From the NCBI RefSeq assembly GCF_003628125.1, contig NZ_RBZU01000001.1, forward strand, positions 963,793 to 1,027,792: a stretch of 64,000 bases of DNA, read 5' to 3'. This DNA comes from Pararobbsia silviterrae. GTDB taxonomy: Bacteria > Pseudomonadota > Gammaproteobacteria > Burkholderiales > Burkholderiaceae. Of this stretch, positions 8,461 through 17,450 are shown piece by piece. The position numbers and the translations under genes were made by a program. Below the pieces are notes generated by a model. The model was given only the letters and a program-made list of their open reading frames with translations, made no database searches and was not told where the DNA came from. The first letter of the stretch is position 1. The number at the start of each line of letters is the position of its first letter.

Positions 8461-9674
8461 ACGCGATGCCGCGCAGCGGGCACGGGACCGTGCGCACGCA
8501 GATCGAATCCGAGGCCGCGCGTCTCACGCATTCGAATATGCCGGGACGCCGCATCGAACTCGACTTCGTGCGCGGCATCGCGATCCTGGCCGTCATGCTC
8601 GATCACTTCGTGAGCGTGCCATCGGGGTGGACCGCGCTCGATGCGTTCGACACGGCGTTTCGCGCGCTCGGGCTTGAAGGCGTCAATCTGTTCTTCACGC
8701 TGAGCGGCTTTCTTGTCGGCGGCTTGCTGCTCAGGCAACTCGCGCAGCAAGGCACGATCGACGCGGGCCGCTTCATCGTGCGACGGATCTTCAAGATCTG
8801 GCCCGCGTACTACGCGCTGTTGCTGTTCCATCTCGTCGCGGGACGGCATCCGGCCGATACGTTCTTCTGGCAGAACATGCTGCACGTGCAGAATTATCTG
8901 GGCACGTCGATCACGCAGACATGGAGTCTCGCGATCGAGGAGCATTTCTATCTGCTGTTGCCGCCGCTGTTGCTGCTCGCCGCGCGATGCCGGATCGGGT
9001 CGTCGGCGCTGATCAAGGCGCTGCTCGCCGTCTGCGCCGTCGTACTCGCCGTGCGTTGCGTCGTCGTCTACCAAGGCGCGTTGCACGCGGCCGCGGTCTA
9101 TACGCAATACCGGATCGACAGTCTGCTCGCGGGCGTGATTCTCGCGGCGCTTTATTGGCTCAAGCCGCGCACGTATGCGGCGTTCGCGGCGCGCCCGCTG
9201 ACGCTTGCCGCGATCGTTGCGCTGACGGCCGCGTGGATCGCGTTCGCGCACCGGCGGCCGGTCTGGGACGAAAGCATCGGATATACGATCCAGGCGATCG
9301 GCTTTTGCGCGCTGATCGTGCTCGTCAGCGAGCACAGCGCGCGTATCGCGCGCAGCCGTGTCTATCGCGGCGTCGCATGGCTCGGCGTCTATTCGTATGG
9401 GATCTATCTGTGGCACTCGCTCGCGCTCGCGCCGGGACAGTCGGTCATCGATCATCTGACGCGGGCCGGCGTGGCGCCGGTCGCGATCTGGGGCGCCGCG
9501 TTGATCGCGCAATTCGGCATCGGCGTGACGATCGGCTACGTCACGACACGAGCGATCGAATTTCCGTTCCTGCGTCTGCGCGATCGCTGCTTCCCATCGA
9601 ATGCGCGTGCGCGCACGGCGACGGCGAAAGCCGCATCGTCGTCGGTGGCGTCGGCGGAGCAGTCCGGCGTGTGA
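8457..9674 (+). CDS. Acyltransferase 3 family (OafA/YrhL-type) membrane O-acyltransferase
   Basis: About 405 aa with roughly ten hydrophobic segments. The family signature RRIELDFVRGIAILAVMLDH (catalytic His region) is near the N-terminus, and FFTLSGFLVGGLLL plus a SLAIEEHFYLLLP block follow. It probably adds acetyl or another acyl group to the polysaccharide made by this locus. The TTG start at 8457 overlaps the upstream stop; ATG codons at 8466 and 8539 are in-frame alternatives, and none has a good ribosome-binding site, so the start is uncertain. The C-terminal tail is Ala/Ser-rich. It is convergent with the chemoreceptor gene downstream. Confidence 0.9.
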   Translation: MNAMPRSGHGTVRTQIESEAARLTHSNMPGRRIELDFVRGIAILAVMLDHFVSVPSGWTALDAFDTAFRALGLEGVNLFFTLSGFLVGGLLLRQLAQQGTIDAGRFIVRRIFKIWPAYYALLLFHLVAGRHPADTFFWQNMLHVQNYLGTSITQTWSLAIEEHFYLLLPPLLLLAARCRIGSSALIKALLAVCAVVLAVRCVVVYQGALHAAAVYTQYRIDSLLAGVILAALYWLKPRTYAAFAARPLTLAAIVALTAAWIAFAHRRPVWDESIGYTIQAIGFCALIVLVSEHSARIARSRVYRGVAWLGVYSYGIYLWHSLALAPGQSVIDHLTRAGVAPVAIWGAALIAQFGIGVTIGYVTTRAIEFPFLRLRDRCFPSNARARTATAKAASSSVASAEQSGV

Positions 9675-9855
9675 CGCGATGCACGCGTGCAGCGGAGCAA
9701 TCCGTGGAGCCGTGCGGCGGTACAACGGTACAACCGGGCGGGCGCGGGACGGATGCGCTTTGCCGTGAGCGGATCATGCCGGTTCGCGGCGCGTTTGATC
9801 CGTGTGCGGCGAACCCCTTCGAATTCGCCGCATGTCCGCCACATGTCCGCCGCAT

Positions 9856-9874
9856 GCTCAGCGTGGCGCTGAGC
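9856..9874. terminator. Hairpin between convergent genes, possible weak terminator
   Basis: Perfect 8-bp stem GCTCAGCG / CGCTGAGC with a three-base loop, 14 bp beyond the stop of the chemoreceptor gene and between convergent genes. It lacks a T-run on either strand, so a Rho-independent function is doubtful. Direct repeats of a CGCATGTC-like unit lie just before it (9830-9855). Confidence 0.3.
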
Positions 9875-9887
9875 GAGGGATGCCGCG

Positions 9888-11435
9888 TTAGCGCTTCACG
9901 CGAAACACGTTGATCGCGTCCGTCATGCGCGAGGCTTGTTCCTCGAGCGAGACCGCCGCGGCCGCCGCTTCCTCGACGAGCGCCGCGTTCTGCTGCGTGA
10001 CTTCGTCCATCTGCGTGACTGCCTTGTTGACCTGCTCGATGCCGTCGCTTTGTTCTTCGGACGCCGCGGCGATTTCGGCCATGATGTCCGTCACGCGGCG
10101 TACGGCGTCGTTGATTTCGGTCATCGTGCGGCCTGCGCGGCCGACGAGTTCGGTGCCGTTGCCGACGCGATCGACCGATTCGCTGATCAGCGCCTTGATT
10201 TCCTTCGCGGCCGACGCGCTGCGCTGCGCGAGCGTGCGGACTTCGCCCGCGACGACCGCGAAGCCGCGGCCCTGTTCGCCCGCGCGCGCCGCTTCGACGG
10301 CCGCGTTGAGCGCGAGGATGTTCGTCTGGAACGCGATGCCTTCGATGACGCCGATGATGTCGGCGATCTGCTTCGAGCTGCCGTTGATGCCGTCCATCGT
10401 CTCGACGACTTGCGAGACGACGTGGCTGCCCTGGTTCGCGACGCTCGATGCCGAGCGCGCGAGCTCGGTCGCCTGACGCGCGTTGTCCGCGTTCTGGCGC
10501 ACGGTCGACGTCAACTGCTCCATGCTCGATGCGGTTTCCTCGAGCGATGCGGCCTGTTCCTCGGTGCGTTGCGAGAGATCGGTGTTGCCGGCCGAAATCT
10601 GCGCGGTCGCCGTCGCAATCGACTGCGCGCCGTCGCGGACCGTCGCGATCGTGCCGACGAGCTTCTGCTGCATCGTCTTGAGACCGTCGAGCAGTTGCCC
10701 CATCTCGTCGTGCGAACGGACGTCGACGTGCTGCGTGAGGTCGCCGCTTGCGATCGCGTTGAAGTGCGTGAGGGCTTCGTCGAGCGGACGCGCAATCGCC
10801 GCGCGCAACGCATACCAGGCGTAGAACGCGAGCGCGAGACCGACCACGACGCCGACGCCCGTGATCGTCATGATCATGCCGAAGCGTTGCTGGGCGCTCT
10901 CGTAGAGCGCCTTCGCCTGCGTCTCTTGGATCTTCTGCAGCGCGGTGTTGCCGTCGGTGATCTCGTTGAACGGCCCCGAAAGCTGACGCGCGATGTTCTC
11001 GTTGAGCGTCGCCGCGTCATGCGCTTGGATCGCAGCGAACGTCTTCGCGAGCACGCCGGCCTCGAACGCCTTGCGTTTGTCGGTCAGCGTGGCGGCGAGC
11101 CGGCCTTCCTCGTCGCTTGACGGCAGCGCGCGATACTCGTCCCATGCCGCGTCCGACTGCGTGAACATGTCGTGCGAGCGTTGCACGAGGTCCTTCGCAT
11201 CGGGCCGGTCGAGGTCGATTGCGATCCGGTCGAGCGTCAGACGTCCGCGCGCATAGAAGATGTCCGCGCGCGCGAGCGCGACCGCCGACTTCAGTTGATT
11301 CGTGTAGAGCTCCTTTTGATCCGCGTTGCTCATCGAGATGCCGATCGCGCCGAGCGCGGCGCCGACGATCAGCAGAAGTCCGAGAAAACCCATGGCGAGT
11401 GCAAGCCGGGCGCGGATCGTAATGTTCTTCAACAT
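9888..11435 (-). CDS. Methyl-accepting chemotaxis protein
   Basis: 515 aa transmembrane chemoreceptor. TM1 (about residues 10-30) is followed by a periplasmic four-helix-bundle-type sensor region (about 35-185), TM2 (about 187-210), HAMP (about 210-265) and a long signalling coiled coil. The kinase-contact tip is canonical: [20 protein letters not shown], then [20 protein letters not shown]. Poly-Gln/Ser/Ala methylation regions flank it. The C-terminus ends in VFRVKR, with no CheR/CheB-tethering pentapeptide. It would signal through CheW/CheA to the flagellar motor; the ligand is unknown. The next gene in the same direction is a YcgR-type brake protein, so the two make a small motility group, though 264 bp apart. 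Confidence 0.95.
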   Translation of the reverse strand: MLKNITIRARLALAMGFLGLLLIVGAALGAIGISMSNADQKELYTNQLKSAVALARADIFYARGRLTLDRIAIDLDRPDAKDLVQRSHDMFTQSDAAWDEYRALPSSDEEGRLAATLTDKRKAFEAGVLAKTFAAIQAHDAATLNENIARQLSGPFNEITDGNTALQKIQETQAKALYESAQQRFGMIMTITGVGVVVGLALAFYAWYALRAAIARPLDEALTHFNAIASGDLTQHVDVRSHDEMGQLLDGLKTMQQKLVGTIATVRDGAQSIATATAQISAGNTDLSQRTEEQAASLEETASSMEQLTSTVRQNADNARQATELARSASSVANQGSHVVSQVVETMDGINGSSKQIADIIGVIEGIAFQTNILALNAAVEAARAGEQGRGFAVVAGEVRTLAQRSASAAKEIKALISESVDRVGNGTELVGRAGRTMTEINDAVRRVTDIMAEIAAASEEQSDGIEQVNKAVTQMDEVTQQNAALVEEAAAAAVSLEEQASRMTDAINVFRVKR

Positions 11436-11699
11436 GGCTGTAGGAAAGAGTCGCGAGACGCAGGTGAGGATGCCGGTTTTGTTTAGTCCGGTGCTTGTCT
11501 CTGTTTACGACGGGAAGTCGAACATCTTAACGATCGCATCCCAATATCTTTATGGATCGATCGTTCGAAATTCAATGTTCGGGAGAGCGGAAGATCGGCG
11601 GCGCGCGGGGCGTTCACGCTCGGATCGGGCCCTGTATAGGGTCGCGAGGCGGTCGGGTCCGCAGGGACGCGGCGCGACCGCCTTGCCGGGAGCGCGTGT

Positions 11700-12626
11700 T
11701 TAGCGCGAGCTGGTGTTGATCGAGTGTTCGTTGACGAAACACTGAAGCGCGAGGTGTTCGACGGGCGCGAGCGCTTCGAATTCGAGGCCGTAGACGCACA
11801 GCGACGGATCGTCGGCCGATACGGTCACGTTGCGTACGATCGCCGGTGTGCGGATCTCGATGTCGTAGTCCTGCGTGCGCACCGAGAAGCGCAGATGCAG
11901 GCGCGCACCGGCTTCGGCAACGCGTCCGCGCGCGCTCAGCGACGCCCCCATCACGCTGATGTCGCGGATCGCGCCGAGCATGTCGTAGGCGCCCTGGAAG
12001 CGTTCGCCGACCGCAAGCCAGCATGCGATGCGCGTCGATACGCGGACCGAGCGGCGGAGCTTCACGCGGCGCACGTCGAACGGTTTGGACAGGATCAGAT
12101 ATTCGAACGGCGTCATCGCGACGGATTCGACCGTGCAGCGGAACTCGAAAATGCTCTTGCCCGAGAACGCCATGATCTGGATCTCTTCGCCGGCCAGCAG
12201 CCGCAGGGGCTTGCCGTCGATGATCGGGGGCGAGACGAAGGTCGTCTGGTTCGATGTCTGGCCGATCACGCGGCTCAGCGCATGCGCTTCCTTGATGCCC
12301 TTGGGCGTCTTGATGCGCAGGACGTGGCCGGTCTGGAGCGAGAAGTCGGCCGGCGTGCCGTTTTCCGTTTCGGGGGCCGTGGCCGCGGTCGTACCGGCTG
12401 GACCGTCGAGGGCGAGGGCGGCGTCGGAATCGGTCTTGGTCCGATGCGGCTCGAAATGGATAAACAGAAAGTCGCGGTCTTCGCGGCTCGGCAGCATCTG
12501 GCCGCGTTCCGCGATCAGCGTGCCGTCCGCGTCGAAGATCGGCCAATCGAGCTTCGTCTGCGGAAGCACTTCGCCGGGTAGCAAGGGCTGCAGCGCGCTA
12601 CCCCGGTCAAGCCTCTTGAATTCCAT
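11700..12626 (-). CDS. YcgR-type PilZ-domain flagellar brake protein
   Basis: 308 aa cytoplasmic protein. An N-terminal unconserved part with an Ala/Thr-rich linker (about 85-105) is followed by a YcgR-like beta-barrel domain (about 110-185, beginning GHVLRIKTPKGIKEAHALSR). A C-terminal PilZ domain (about 190-300) carries both c-di-GMP contacts: the RxxxR motif in RRSVRVSTR and the DxSxxG motif in DISVMGASL. The family slows flagellar rotation when c-di-GMP is high. The adjacent chemoreceptor supports a motility role. With the GGDEF protein at 25783 and the VpsR-like activator at 62117, it is one of three c-di-GMP-linked genes in the window. Confidence 0.88.
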   Translation of the reverse strand: MEFKRLDRGSALQPLLPGEVLPQTKLDWPIFDADGTLIAERGQMLPSREDRDFLFIHFEPHRTKTDSDAALALDGPAGTTAATAPETENGTPADFSLQTGHVLRIKTPKGIKEAHALSRVIGQTSNQTTFVSPPIIDGKPLRLLAGEEIQIMAFSGKSIFEFRCTVESVAMTPFEYLILSKPFDVRRVKLRRSVRVSTRIACWLAVGERFQGAYDMLGAIRDISVMGASLSARGRVAEAGARLHLRFSVRTQDYDIEIRTPAIVRNVTVSADDPSLCVYGLEFEALAPVEHLALQCFVNEHSINTSSR

Positions 12627-13110
12627 GTTGTTATCCTGCCCCTGTCTGGTCTGGTACGACGCGTACGGCTCTTCTATTCAACGGCTCGCGCGCGGCGCGA
12701 CACGCGTATTGACCGCGCATCGTGCGACATGCATATGACGGCGGCGCGCGATATTCCCCGATGCCGATTCGCCGGATCGCGCGCGCCGACGCGCAGCGGA
12801 TTCGGTTGACAGCGTTTTTTGCGACATTCAGCGCTTTGTAAATAAAAATTACCGCGCTCAATAATACCGTGCACCGTGTCTCGCAAATTTTGCCACGTTC
12901 CTAGCGCGCATGCGCGTGTCCGTGCTTGATTTTGATCGAAATGCCGCAATGTGAATCTGGCACGTTCAGTGCGACTGATCGTGTGCGAATGGCAGATACA
13001 GACATGGGAATTGCAATTTGCTACAAATGGCCGCTGCACGCGGTGGCCGATTTCGCTACATTGAAATCCATGAAAGGTTCATTCGGACCTGAATCCGTCG
13101 GGAGAGTACC
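12627..13110. other. Intergenic region between pilZ gene and PXPV gene
   Basis: 484 bp upstream of two divergent genes. The middle (about 12800-13060) is AT-richer and contains TTGACA at 12806 without a matching -10 box. Nothing else was recognised; open frames here lack codon bias or family resemblance. Confidence 0.4.
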
Positions 13111-13425
13111 GTGAAGAAGATCGTTCCTTGGATTGTCGTTGCCGGTGTTGCATTGGGCGCCGCAAGCGCCGCTCAGGCACACGTGTCCGTCGGGATCGGT
13201 ATCGGGATCCCGTTGATTGCGCCGGCCCCGGTTTATGTCGCGCCCGCGCCCGTCTACGCGCCCGCGCCGCCGGTGGTCTACGCGCCGCCCCCGCCGCCGG
13301 TCGCTTATGCGCCCGCACCTGTCGTATATGGCGCCGGTGTTTACTATGGTCCGCGGTATTACGGCCATGCGTACTACGGTGGCCGCGGCTATTACGGACA
13401 TCCGCATTACTATCACCGGTATTGA
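13111..13425 (+). CDS. Small exported PXPV-repeat, Tyr/Gly/His-rich protein
   Basis: 104 aa from a GTG start with GGAGAG five bases upstream. A Sec signal peptide (MKKIVPWIVVAGVALGAASA, cleavage near AQA-H) is followed by a low-complexity region of alternating Pro/Ala/Val/Tyr with several PAPVY units (PXPV-repeat family). The tail is rich in Tyr, Gly and His (YYGPRYYGHAYYGG). Small proteins of this kind are common in Burkholderiaceae and probably sit in the envelope; their function is not established. It has no co-directional partner. Confidence 0.8.
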   Translation: MKKIVPWIVVAGVALGAASAAQAHVSVGIGIGIPLIAPAPVYVAPAPVYAPAPPVVYAPPPPPVAYAPAPVVYGAGVYYGPRYYGHAYYGGRGYYGHPHYYHRY

Positions 13426-13704
13426 TGCGTGATCGCGGCGTGATCGAGACCGTCGTTCGCGCGATTGTTTAGTGAATGCCGCGCGATGGTGCGAGTAGGG
13501 CGATGTGAGTCGGCGCGAGTATGAGCAGGGCGCGATGCGCGGGTGGGAGGTGAGATCTCAATTCGGCGCGCGATGCCCTGCGATATTCATCGGCATGAAT
13601 GCCGGATATCGCGCGTGTGTTCCGCCGATCATTCCGCTGATTAATTGGCCGCATTCCTGGCCACATTCCGGCGAGATTCCGGCCGCATTCCGGTGGCATT
13701 CAAC
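13426..13704. other. Non-coding stretch with CATTCC direct repeats
   Basis: No gene seen. From 13628 to 13700 the hexamer ATTCCG/ATTCCT recurs about every 11-20 bases (for example GCATTCCTGG, ACATTCCGG, GATTCCGG, GCATTCCGG), giving an imperfect direct-repeat tract just before the terminator at 13705. Confidence 0.4.
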
Positions 13705-13733
13705 AGGCGGCCTGGCGATAGGCCGCCTTTCTA
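13705..13733. terminator. Terminator hairpin downstream of ubiD / PXPV gene
   Basis: Perfect 9-bp stem AGGCGGCCT / AGGCCGCCT with a six-base loop, then TTCTAT on the plus strand. It lies 26 bp beyond the ubiD stop (minus strand) and 280 bp beyond the PXPV gene (plus strand). The hairpin can serve convergent transcripts from both sides. Confidence 0.6.
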
Positions 13734-13758
13734 TATCGCTGCGGTTCGCGTGCGCGTG

Positions 13759-15318
13759 TCAGAGACCGAGTTGCGTCATCAAGCCGTCGACGCGCGTTTT
13801 CACCGACGGATCCATTTCGATCGCGCGGCCCCATTCGCGGTCCGTTTCGCCGGGCCACTTGTTCGTCGCGTCGAGTCCCATCTTCGAACCGAGTCCCGCG
13901 ACGGGCGACGCGAAGTCGAGATAGTCGATCGGCGTGCGGTCGACGAGCAGCGTATCGCGGCTCGGATCGATGCGCGTCGTGATCGCCCAGATGACTTCCT
14001 TCCAGTCGCGAATGTCGACGTCCTCGTCGACGACGACGATGAACTTCGTGTACATGAATTGCCGCAGGAAGCTCCAGACGCCGAACATCACACGCTTGGC
14101 GTGACCCGGATAGCTCTTGCGGATCTGCACGATCGCCATCCGGTAGCTGCAGCCTTCGGGCGGCAAATAGAAGTCCGTGATCTCGGGAAATTGCTTCTGT
14201 AACAGCGGAACGAACACTTCGTTGAGCGCAACGCCGAGCACGGCGGGTTCGTCGGGCGGCTTGCCCGTGTAGGTCGAGTGATAGATCGCGTCGCGGCGCA
14301 TCGTGATGCGCTCGACCGTGAAGACGGGGAACCACTCCTGTTCGTTGTAGTAGCCCGTGTGATCGCCGTACGGACCTTCGAGCGCGTGTTCGTAGAGCGC
14401 TGACGCGCCCGTTGCGGAACGCGGCGGCGCGCCCGCCGGAGCCGGTTCGGGCGTGCCGGTCTGCGGGTAGATGAATCCTTCGAGCACGATTTCGGCCGAG
14501 GCCGGCACGCGCAGCGATTCGAGCCCGGGTGTCAGACACTTCGCGAGCTCGGTCTTGCCGCCGCGCAGGAGTCCCGCGAACTGGTATTCGGACAAGGTAT
14601 CGGGGACCGGCGTCACCGCGCCGAGAATCGTCGCGGGGTCGGCGCCCAGCGCGACCGCGACCGGATAGGGCTTGCCGGGGTTTTGCGCCGCGAATTCGCG
14701 GAAATCGAGCGCTCCGCCGCGATGAGCGAGCCAGCGCATGATGAGCTTGTTGCGACCGATCAGTTGCTGCCGGTAGATGCCGAGGTTCTGACGCGGTTTG
14801 TGCGGGCCGCGCGTGATCGTGAGGCCCCACGTGATCAGCGGCGCGACATCGCCGGGCCAGCATGTCTGTATCGGAAGCTGATGCAGATCGACGTCGTTGC
14901 CCTCGAGCACGATTTCCTGGCACGCGGGCGACGAAACGGTCTTCGGCGCCATGTCCCAGACGGCCTTGGCGAGCGAAAACAGCTTGCCCGCGTCCTTGAG
15001 TCCCTTCGGTGGTTCGGGTTCCTTAAGAGCGGACAACAAGCGGCCGATGTCGCGCAGCGATGTGAGCGCGCCGTCGTTACCTTTCGCGTCGACGCCCATG
15101 CCGAGCGCGACGCGGCGCGGCGTGCCGAACAGATTGCCGAGCACGGGCATCGTCGCGTTCGTCGGCTGCTCGAACAGCAGCGCGGGACCGCCCGCGCGCA
15201 GCACGCGATCGCAAAGTTCGGTCATTTCGAGCACGGGCGAGACCGGGACCGTGACGCGCCGAAGTTCGCCGAGCGCTTCGAGCTGGCGCGCAAAATCGCG
15301 CAGATCTTTGTATTTCAT
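13759..15318 (-). CDS. ubiD: UbiD, 4-hydroxy-3-polyprenylbenzoate decarboxylase
   Basis: 519 aa, slightly longer than the about 497 aa of the enterobacterial enzyme because of an insert near residue 280 (a Pro/Ala/Ser-rich loop around APAGAPP). The prenyl-FMN-dependent enzyme removes the carboxylate from polyprenyl-4-hydroxybenzoate in ubiquinone synthesis. Family stretches are visible throughout: [14 protein letters not shown] at the start, the [20 protein letters not shown] block that contacts metal/cofactor, [20 protein letters not shown], and [18 protein letters not shown] near the C-terminus. It stands alone, with a terminator hairpin 26 bp downstream and about 725 bp of non-coding DNA upstream. 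No UbiX partner is present in the window. Confidence 0.97.
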   Translation of the reverse strand: MKYKDLRDFARQLEALGELRRVTVPVSPVLEMTELCDRVLRAGGPALLFEQPTNATMPVLGNLFGTPRRVALGMGVDAKGNDGALTSLRDIGRLLSALKEPEPPKGLKDAGKLFSLAKAVWDMAPKTVSSPACQEIVLEGNDVDLHQLPIQTCWPGDVAPLITWGLTITRGPHKPRQNLGIYRQQLIGRNKLIMRWLAHRGGALDFREFAAQNPGKPYPVAVALGADPATILGAVTPVPDTLSEYQFAGLLRGGKTELAKCLTPGLESLRVPASAEIVLEGFIYPQTGTPEPAPAGAPPRSATGASALYEHALEGPYGDHTGYYNEQEWFPVFTVERITMRRDAIYHSTYTGKPPDEPAVLGVALNEVFVPLLQKQFPEITDFYLPPEGCSYRMAIVQIRKSYPGHAKRVMFGVWSFLRQFMYTKFIVVVDEDVDIRDWKEVIWAITTRIDPSRDTLLVDRTPIDYLDFASPVAGLGSKMGLDATNKWPGETDREWGRAIEMDPSVKTRVDGLMTQLGL

Positions 15319-15456
15319 TCGATGAGAGAGGAGCAGTGGGCGGCGAGCATTGTCGTCGTTCGCGCGACATTGTGCCTGGACGCCGTCATCCGTGAACGCG
15401 ATGAACGCCGCGGACGCGACCGCAGCGGCGCGCCACGCGCGGCGGAAAACAACCCA

Positions 15457-15512
15457 AACGAACGCCTAATTCAGCGACATGGCAACCCGATGTCGGTTAC
15501 ATGGCATTCGTT
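15457..15512. repeat. Nested inverted repeat upstream of ubiD
   Basis: The outer arms AACGAACGCC / GGCATTCGTT pair over nine of ten positions; inside, CGACAT / ATGTCG pairs perfectly around a nine-base loop. A direct repeat ACATGGCA also lies here. Either strand could form the hairpin: as 5' leader of ubiD (minus) or as the body of a plus-strand RNA ending at the terminator at 15618. Confidence 0.45.
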
Positions 15513-15617
15513 TGTAGGATCAATTCGCGCTGCGTGCGGAAGGTCACGCAGATTTACCGATAGTAACAATTAACTCCGAAGTGCCCATTAACTTGGAAAC
15601 CTCGTTGCGCGGGGCGT

Positions 15618-15660
15618 GGGGTCGTAGTGAAGTCTTCCGACCCCGTTCTTTATTCCTTTT
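15618..15660 (+). terminator. Rho-independent terminator with no upstream protein gene
   Basis: GGGGTCG (15618-15624) pairs with CGACCCC (15638-15644), with GAA/TTC able to extend the stem inside. It is followed on the plus strand by a T-rich tail GTTCTTTATTCCTTTTT. No plus-strand coding gene ends upstream, so it may terminate a small RNA. Confidence 0.55.
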
Positions 15661-15686
15661 TGTTATCAAAACGGGTTTTTTTATCG

Positions 15687-15714
15687 TTGACGAGACATAA
15701 AACCCTGCTAGAAT
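15687..15714 (+). promoter_or_regulatory. Near-consensus sigma70 promoter upstream of the transglycosylase
   Basis: TTGACG (15687-15692), 16-bp spacer, TAGAAT (15709-15714). It immediately follows the terminator at 15618 and predicts a start near 15721, giving a leader of about 320 nt before the transglycosylase ATG. Confidence 0.65.
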
Positions 15715-15720
15715 CCGCTC

Positions 15721-16043
15721 CCACTAGTCGCGGGGCTTTCTTGACGATGGATTCCCAGACCGGACGAATGTCCGGGACGCTACGGCGTCGGCCGCCTCCC
15801 CGCCCGGCCTGAAACTCATGGCTTGCCGTCCTTGCGCTCCTCACGCGCACGGCCGGTGGTGTTGACGTACTGATGTTCCGCACCGTATGCCGCAATTCGC
15901 GGACCCGGTCGCAGACTCTGCGGCAGCAAGATGCCTTCCCGGTGTTGCGTGCGTTCCTCCCGGGTCCGCGCGCGCACCTTGGTCCTCCTTAGAAGCGCCG
16001 TTCCGGCTTCGAGGGTTCACCATGCACGAGGGAGATTCGCAGC
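15721..16043 (+). ncRNA. Structured 5' leader (or small RNA) ahead of the transglycosylase gene
   Basis: Three consecutive hairpins are visible. CCGGAC-GAAT-GTCCGG (15760-15775) is followed by GACGC-TACG-GCGTC (15776-15789, a stable UACG tetraloop) and GGCCG-N10-CGGCC (15790-15809). A further CGCAG-ACT-CTGCG lies around 15910. A small in-frame ORF (15747-15812, 21 codons ending RRRPPPRPA) overlaps the first three hairpins, but it has no clear ribosome-binding site. I do not recognise a known riboswitch or RNA family. Confidence 0.4.
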
Positions 16044-17165
16044 ATGAATGCTCGATTACCTTGGCTGGCCGATTCGCGAATTCCGCAGGTCGTGCGCGTC
16101 GCGGTGCGACGTACCACGAGGTACAGCCAACATTTCTTCAGTACGCTCGGCGTGACGGCGTTTGTTGCCGCCATCGCGCTGTGGATTCAACCGCAATGGC
16201 GGACGGCCGCGGCAAGCCGTCTGATGCCGCTTCTCGCGGCCGCAGAGCAGACGGGGCCCGCCGTCGGCCGCCTGTTGTCGAGCGGAGCGATCCAGGTGCT
16301 CGTGCCGAGCGCCAGCGCGCGCGCGGCGAGCCTGCCGATGGTTCCGTACGCGCAGCCGCCGGTCGGTACCGATCCGAGCGCGCAGGGCGATGCGCCCGCG
16401 CTCGTCGCGAACGATCTGTCGCTCGAGACGGCGCCGGCCCGCATGCCGTCGATCCAGCCGTTCGCGAGCATGATTCCCGACGACCGCGTCGTCGCCGATG
16501 CGCGCGACGATCGCGTGATCATGTCGCCCGTCGAGCAGGACCGTGTCGCGACGTATCTGTCGCGCCGCTATCACGTCGCCGAGGCGCCGATGTCGCATCT
16601 CGTGGACGCGGCGTTCGACACGGGCCGTGAAGTCGGGCTCGATCCCTTGCTGCTGCTGTCGGTCATGGCGATCGAATCGGCGTTCAATCCGTATGCCGAA
16701 AGCGGCGTCGGCGCGCAGGGCCTCATGCAGGTCATGTCGAAGGTGCATTCGGACAAGTTCAATTACTTCGGCGGTCCGGCCGCGGCGCTTCAGCCGCTCG
16801 CGAACATCAAGGTCGGCGCGCTCGTGCTCAAGGATTGCATCGCGCGTGGCGGTTCGCTCGCGACGGGCTTGCGGCTCTATGTCGGCTCGACGACGCCGAG
16901 CAATGACGGCGGCTATGGCGCGAAGGTCATCGCAGAGCGTCTGCGCCTGCGCGATGTCGCGCATGGACGTCCGGTGCCGATCAATGCGCCGCAGGCGCCG
17001 GTCCAGACCGCGCAGGCCGCGCCCGTGAAGGTGGCCGCGCCCGCGGCGGCGCATGGCGCGAAGAGCGCGGCGAGCGACGCCGACGTGCAGCAGGACGACG
17101 CCGACGCACAGACGCCCCCGCACGCGGGCGTCAAGCCCGCGGTCCATCTCGCCGAGGCGGGCTGA
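16044..17165 (+). CDS. Membrane-anchored lytic transglycosylase (SLT domain)
   Basis: 373 aa. GGGAG lies nine bases before the ATG. A single TM/signal-anchor (about residues 33-50, GVTAFVAAIALWI) follows a basic cytoplasmic start. Then comes an Ala/Pro-rich linker and an SLT catalytic domain (about 175-310) with the family signature LLLSVMAIESAFNPYAESG, where the Glu near 211 is the expected catalytic acid, followed by GAQGLMQVM. The C-terminal about 60 residues are Ala/Pro/Asp-rich and disordered. The enzyme would cleave peptidoglycan glycan strands from the periplasmic face. It is transcribed alone, from the promoter at 15687 through a long leader to the strong terminator at 17223. Confidence 0.92.
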   Translation: MNARLPWLADSRIPQVVRVAVRRTTRYSQHFFSTLGVTAFVAAIALWIQPQWRTAAASRLMPLLAAAEQTGPAVGRLLSSGAIQVLVPSASARAASLPMVPYAQPPVGTDPSAQGDAPALVANDLSLETAPARMPSIQPFASMIPDDRVVADARDDRVIMSPVEQDRVATYLSRRYHVAEAPMSHLVDAAFDTGREVGLDPLLLLSVMAIESAFNPYAESGVGAQGLMQVMSKVHSDKFNYFGGPAAALQPLANIKVGALVLKDCIARGGSLATGLRLYVGSTTPSNDGGYGAKVIAERLRLRDVAHGRPVPINAPQAPVQTAQAAPVKVAAPAAAHGAKSAASDADVQQDDADAQTPPHAGVKPAVHLAEAG

Positions 17166-17222
17166 GCGCTGGATCCGGGTGCCGATGCGCTGAGCCGAAT
17201 GGGCACGGCGTAAGTCAGATAC

Positions 17223-17262
17223 AAAAAGAGGATGCGTTTCGACGCATCCTCTTTTTTTTTTT
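17223..17262. terminator. Strong bidirectional Rho-independent terminator
   Basis: 15-bp perfect stem (17223-17237 with 17242-17256) closed by a TTCG tetraloop, with an A-run on the left and 11 T on the right. It works for the plus-strand transglycosylase (58 bp after its stop) and, by symmetry, for the minus-strand aminotransferase transcript. Confidence 0.92.
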
Positions 17263-17450
17263 CGTGTTCCGATTCGGCCCACGCGATGTTCGATGGCGCC
17301 TGCGTGCTGTTTGAGTCGTGCGATTAGAGGGCTTCGTCAAGGGTGCCGTGCGGACTCATTGCCGTGGCTCATGCATGCGCATGTATGAACCACCGTGCAT
17401 GCATTCGACGATCGCATCGCGCCGATATCACGCGCATCACGTACGTGACT

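Noticed and set aside
11648-11682. Hairpin GGCGGTCG...CGACCGCC just downstream of the pilZ gene start-stop gap
   Set aside because: The stem is real, but the loop is long and no T-run follows on the minus strand, so I do not call a terminator.
12674-13039. 121-codon open frame on the minus strand upstream of the pilZ gene
   Set aside because: Composition and codon use do not look coding; no start signal; probably promoter DNA.
15721-16043. 6S RNA, tmRNA or RNase P RNA in the structured leader
   Set aside because: The conserved cores of these RNAs (as I know them) are not visible; kept only as an unassigned structured leader.
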